Below, piece after piece: positions 4,574-7,783 of a stretch of 7,783 nt of DNA (its first letter is position 1; every line of letters begins with the position of its first letter). The notes beneath the pieces are model-generated. The model was not told the DNA's origin and did no database searches. It worked only from the letters and a program-made list of their open reading frames with translations. This stretch comes from an uncultured Clostridia bacterium (lineage in GTDB: Bacteria > Bacillota > Clostridia > Oscillospirales > CAG-272), in NCBI GenBank assembly GCA_946641795.1, contig CAMPBZ010000052.1:1-7783 (forward strand). The letters run 5' to 3'. Made by a program: the position numbers and the translations under genes.

Positions 4574-6880
4574 ATGAAAACAGCTTGCAAACTCTCTGCG
4601 CTTCTGCTGGTACTGGTGCTGTTGGGAACGCTTTGCGCCTGCTCGGCTTCCACCATTGAAGAAATCATTTACAGCATCAAGCCGAAGCCGGTGGAAACGG
4701 CCTATACCGCCACCTACGATTTGAATTACGACAACGAAAAAATTGTGGTTTCCTACGTTTCCGCCGCCGGGTACACACCGCACTCGCCCACCCGCCCCGG
4801 CTACGAGTTTCAATATTGGACGCTGAAAGAGGACCCCGATACCCCGATGGATGGTGTGATCCCCTCCGGCTACACCGGCAACGTAAACTTTGTTGCCGTT
4901 TGGGAAATGGCCACCTACCGCCTGGTTTACGAAAACCTGACCGACGAGGAATTGAGTGCAATGCCCAAGACCTTTACGATCGAGGACGAGATCGTCATTC
5001 CCGACCCCGAGCGCCTCGGCTACCGCTTTTTGGGCTGGAACGCCGAACTGCAAACCGGCCTGACCCTGCCCGCCGGGCAAACCGGCGACTGCGTGCTGCA
5101 CGCCAACTGGGCGTCGGTTGCGATCCGCTCCTTTGTTGCCGCTTCCAATGTGGAAAGCATTCCGGTTTCGGCTTCTTTTGAAGGGCAAACGCTGGGCTTT
5201 GGCACGGTGGTGCACGCCTCGGCTCCCGTCCTTCAAAACGACTACCGCTTTGTGCGCTGGGAAATGAACGGCACAACGGTTTGCACCACGGCGGTTTACA
5301 CCTTCCCGCTTTCCAAAGCCGACACCTATCTGGAAGCCGTTTACGAAAGACAGGCCTTTGTGGAATGGACGAAAACCGATAACACCGACCTGACGATCTC
5401 CGATCTGCTCTCCGGCGAGCCGGGGCTGATTTTGGGCGGCGGCATCCGTTCCGGCGACTATTCCTTTACCGAGGACGGCGTGACCTTGAAGGCCGCCTAC
5501 TTGGCAAAGCTGGAACCCGGAGATTACTCCTTCTGCGTAGCAAAACTTTCGGGCGGCGAGCTTGGCGAAACCCGCACCTTTACCCTGCGCCTTTCGGGCA
5601 GCTCCCCTGAAAAGCCGAACTACGATAACCTTCCGGAAGCCGGAAAATATTATCTCTACCGCTACGTTTCCTACCAGGGTAAGCAGCTCCCGCTGGTGGC
5701 CTCCACCGACGAAGAGTTTTGCAAGCTGGTGGAATACAGCGTTCTGGTGGGCGGCGTTCTCAAATTGCAGGCCGAGGGCAAAACCACCGGCGATTACGAA
5801 TTGGAAATTTACATTTGGGGCGATTTGAACCGCCGCCTGCAAGCCGGCGAAAGCATTCTGGCAACGGCAACCGCCTCGGTCTCCTTCCCGATGAGCCCGA
5901 AGCTCGGCATTTCCTACACGCAGGATAGCGTTGGCGCCGACGCGGTTTTGAAAGTTTCCTACCAAAAGGGATTAAACGCTTACAAGAGTTCGCAAACCGC
6001 AACCACAATTGCCGACCGCCAGGGGCTTTTGACCTCGCCGGGACGCGAAGACGGCTTTGAGACCTTCCCCATTGACGCGCTGACCGAAACCGCAAAAGTG
6101 CAAACGCTTTACGAGCTGGAAACCCTCCCCTTTGGAAAAAAGCCGGTCTTTGCCGACACCGCCGCCGGAGCCGAACAGATCTATCAGATCGCGCGCGGCG
6201 TTCTGCGCAAAATTGTGGACAACGGAATGACCGACTACGAAAAGGTGACGGCCATTTACAACTGGATCGGCCTGAACATTACCTACGATAAGGTTACCGC
6301 CGGGAACCCCGACGCATTGACCACCTCCGCCTACACCCTCAAAGGCGCGTTCATTGATAAGCTTGCCGTTTGCGACGGCTACGCCAGCGCTTTCCGCCTG
6401 CTCTGCCAGATCGAAGGCATTCGCGCCGACGAGGTGATCGGCCTGAAAGACCTCAACAATGCCACGTCGGGCCACGCCTGGAACAAGGTTTGGGTCGGCG
6501 GCGCGGTGTTCGGCGTTGACACCACCTGGGCGCGGCAGGAGGTTGGCGGCACCGGGATCGTTACTTCCAGCTACCTGTTTTTGGATGAGATCGGGCTGCT
6601 GCGTTGCGAGCACTACGAAAACGCCGCCTCCGGCGATTTTTGGGTAAATGATCTTGCCACTGCATCCATCCGGACACAGGCTTCGGTCGCGATCGACGCG
6701 CAAGGCCATTCGCTGGTCATTCGCAGTCAGACCGACCTGAACGCGATGATTTCCTATTTGAGAAAGAACGGTTGGACGGCCGGCGAGTTCTACATTGCCG
6801 ACGGCGCGATCACATTGAGTTCTACTCACGAATATGACATTTATACATCCGGAAAATACGGATATATCCTTTTCAAGTAA
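4574..6880 (+). CDS. Surface lipoprotein with InlB-type B-repeats and a transglutaminase-like domain
   Basis: The product has 768 residues. A short Lys-containing N-terminus, a Leu/Val-rich core and the lipobox LCAC give an SPII signal peptide with lipidated Cys23, so the protein is exported and membrane-anchored. Three B-repeat-like modules follow at about 43-111, 115-179 and 182-258. The first two carry the RPGYEFQYW and LGYRFLGW motifs of the Listeria-Bacteroides repeat; the third is divergent. Residues about 263-340 resemble an X2-type Ig module (GVTLKAAYLAKLEPGDY). Residues about 340-520 are not assigned. The C-terminal transglutaminase-like fold holds the triad Cys600 (AVCDGYAS), His634 (GHAWNKVWV) and Asp649 (GVDTTW). 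Such domains in bacterial surface proteins may be proteases, crosslinking enzymes or peptide-binding modules; the substrate is unknown. The ATG at 4574 was chosen over the in-frame ATG at 4538 because AAGGAG lies nine bases upstream and the signal peptide begins there. It probably has its own promoter. Confidence 0.92.
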   Translation: MKTACKLSALLLVLVLLGTLCACSASTIEEIIYSIKPKPVETAYTATYDLNYDNEKIVVSYVSAAGYTPHSPTRPGYEFQYWTLKEDPDTPMDGVIPSGYTGNVNFVAVWEMATYRLVYENLTDEELSAMPKTFTIEDEIVIPDPERLGYRFLGWNAELQTGLTLPAGQTGDCVLHANWASVAIRSFVAASNVESIPVSASFEGQTLGFGTVVHASAPVLQNDYRFVRWEMNGTTVCTTAVYTFPLSKADTYLEAVYERQAFVEWTKTDNTDLTISDLLSGEPGLILGGGIRSGDYSFTEDGVTLKAAYLAKLEPGDYSFCVAKLSGGELGETRTFTLRLSGSSPEKPNYDNLPEAGKYYLYRYVSYQGKQLPLVASTDEEFCKLVEYSVLVGGVLKLQAEGKTTGDYELEIYIWGDLNRRLQAGESILATATASVSFPMSPKLGISYTQDSVGADAVLKVSYQKGLNAYKSSQTATTIADRQGLLTSPGREDGFETFPIDALTETAKVQTLYELETLPFGKKPVFADTAAGAEQIYQIARGVLRKIVDNGMTDYEKVTAIYNWIGLNITYDKVTAGNPDALTTSAYTLKGAFIDKLAVCDGYASAFRLLCQIEGIRADEVIGLKDLNNATSGHAWNKVWVGGAVFGVDTTWARQEVGGTGIVTSSYLFLDEIGLLRCEHYENAASGDFWVNDLATASIRTQASVAIDAQGHSLVIRSQTDLNAMISYLRKNGWTAGEFYIADGAITLSSTHEYDIYTSGKYGYILFK

Positions 6881-6895
6881 AAAACGCAAAACAAA

Positions 6896-6928
6896 AGAGC
6901 AGTGGCGGTTTGCCACTGCTCTGTTTTT
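6896..6928. terminator. Bidirectional Rho-independent terminator between convergent genes
   Basis: A perfect 11-bp stem, AGAGCAGTGGC (6896-6906) against GCCACTGCTCT (6912-6922), has a GGTTT loop and is followed on the plus strand by GTTTTTATTTT. On the minus strand the stem is followed by TTTTGTTTTG. It therefore ends both the lipoprotein gene, whose stop lies 15 bases upstream, and the prfC gene, whose stop codon overlaps the T tail. Confidence 0.93.
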
Positions 6929-7783
6929 ATTTTCCGAACTCCACAAGTTCCAGCCCGGGGTTATCCTCCAAAGTATGCCCCACCTGCCACTCGCTGTTGA
7001 AGAGTAAAAAGTCCCTCCCGCGGAAGTCCTGCACCCACTTCACGCCGAACAGGTGCAGTTTTTGCGGGTCGGCGCCGTTGGAAATGCGGCGAATGTACTG
7101 GTAGCTCTGCGGGTATTGTTTGTAGGTCACACCGTATTCCGATTTCATACGCGATTCCAGAACGTCGAACTGCAAGGTTCCCACAACGCCTACGTACACG
7201 CGTTCCAAACCGCCGCCCGGCTCAATGAAGATCTGAATGGCGCCCTCCTGCGCAATCTGGTTCATTCCCTTTGCAAACTGCTTGCGCTTCATACTGTCGG
7301 TTTGCTCCACCAGAATAAAGCATTCGGGCGCAAAGGTGGGAATGCCCTCAAAGCGCACCTTGTGGTTTTTGGCGCAAACGGTATCGCCAATGGAGAAAAT
7401 GCCGGGGTCAAACACGCCGATGATGTCGCCCGCGTAGGCTTCGGTAATTCCGGCGCGCTCCTGCGCCATCATCTGCTGGGGCTGGGAAAGCTTGATTTCC
7501 TTGCCCGCCTGCACGTGAAAATACTCCTCGTCCCGCTCGAATTTGCCCGAAACGATGCGCAAAAAGGCAATGCGATCGCGGTGCGCCTTGTTCATATTGG
7601 CCTGGATTTTGAAAACAAAAGCCGAAAAATCGGGCGAGAAAGGCTCCACCGTTTCGGTCTCGGTCACGCGCGGCAGGGGCGGGGTGGTCATCTTCAAAAA
7701 GTGTTCCAGGAAGAACTCCACGCCGAAATTGTTGAGCGCCGAGCCGAAAAAGACCGGGCTCAATTTTCCGTTTCGCACCTGTT
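6927..7783 (-). CDS. prfC: Peptide chain release factor 3, C-terminal part (5' end outside the window)
   Basis: About 284 residues are visible and the frame stays open to the window edge, so the GTG at 7778 is an internal valine and not a start. RF3 is a cytoplasmic translational GTPase that removes RF1/RF2 from the ribosome after peptide release. Conserved RF3 stretches are SPVFFGSALNNFGV at the fragment start, FVFKIQANMNKAHRDRIAF, EAYAGDIIGVFDPG, GIPTFAPE, and GTLQFDVLESRMKSEYGV. The visible part spans domains II and III; the GTP-binding domain, roughly 245 residues in full-length RF3 (about 530), lies beyond the edge. No frameshift or internal stop is seen. It converges on the lipoprotein gene and shares its terminator. 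Codon and base use match the other core genes. Confidence 0.96.
   Translation of the reverse strand, partial: QVRNGKLSPVFFGSALNNFGVEFFLEHFLKMTTPPLPRVTETETVEPFSPDFSAFVFKIQANMNKAHRDRIAFLRIVSGKFERDEEYFHVQAGKEIKLSQPQQMMAQERAGITEAYAGDIIGVFDPGIFSIGDTVCAKNHKVRFEGIPTFAPECFILVEQTDSMKRKQFAKGMNQIAQEGAIQIFIEPGGGLERVYVGVVGTLQFDVLESRMKSEYGVTYKQYPQSYQYIRRISNGADPQKLHLFGVKWVQDFRGRDFLLFNSEWQVGHTLEDNPGLELVEFGK

Noticed and set aside
4568..6946. Long minus-strand open frames (465 and 324 codons) antisense to the lipoprotein gene
   Set aside because: They are shadow frames of GC-rich coding sequence. The plus-strand product has a signal peptide, repeats and a catalytic triad, and the antisense products show nothing recognisable.

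Overview
The window reads as a stretch of a Gram-positive, Clostridia-type chromosome (Firmicutes, plausibly Oscillospiraceae/Ruminococcaceae-like). The grounds are strong AGGAG ribosome sites, consensus SigA promoters (TTGACA / TATAAT), a CCA-encoding tRNA, a Sec/SPII lipoprotein carrying InlB-type B-repeats, and fairly high GC in the core genes. The lineage is inferred from style, not from a marker phylogeny.

Layout, left to right: (1) tRNA-Pro(GGG), 3-78, followed at once by a perfect 17-bp hairpin terminator. (2) A GC-rich, hairpin-dense non-coding block, about 134-316, that looks like an intergenic repeat element. (3) An AT-rich island, about 317-1280, holding one minus-strand gene: a stand-alone nucleotidyltransferase-fold protein (OAS/CD-NTase-like motif) with its own consensus promoter, a palindrome inside the promoter spacer and a perfect 13-bp tandem repeat just upstream. 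(4) A minus-strand two-gene operon: a SorE-like (L-sorbose-1-phosphate reductase type) zinc dehydrogenase, then a PfkB-family 1-phosphofructokinase/tagatose-6-phosphate kinase, with abutting stop and start codons and a strong GC-rich hairpin after it. (5) A plus-strand DeoR/GlpR-family repressor, divergent from that operon. The two promoters share the same DNA (their -10 boxes overlap) and phased GATCA repeats lie next to them. (6) A plus-strand surface lipoprotein with three B-repeat-like modules, an X2-like Ig module and a C-terminal transglutaminase-like domain with an intact Cys-His-Asp triad. (7) A bidirectional terminator shared with the convergent, truncated 3' part of prfC (peptide chain release factor 3).

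How it fits together: the DeoR-type repressor probably senses a sugar phosphate and controls the divergent dehydrogenase-kinase pair. That pair would oxidise or reduce a ketose/hexitol phosphate and phosphorylate the ketohexose phosphate to a bisphosphate. No transporter and no aldolase lie in the window, so the substrate is unresolved. The lipoprotein has its own promoter and is probably functionally separate. The nucleotidyltransferase is an accessory gene with no recognisable partner here.

Most distinctive points: the interlocked divergent promoters, the orphan nucleotidyltransferase island beside a tRNA gene, and the dehydrogenase-kinase pairing. I do not see a complete new multi-gene system in these 7.8 kb.
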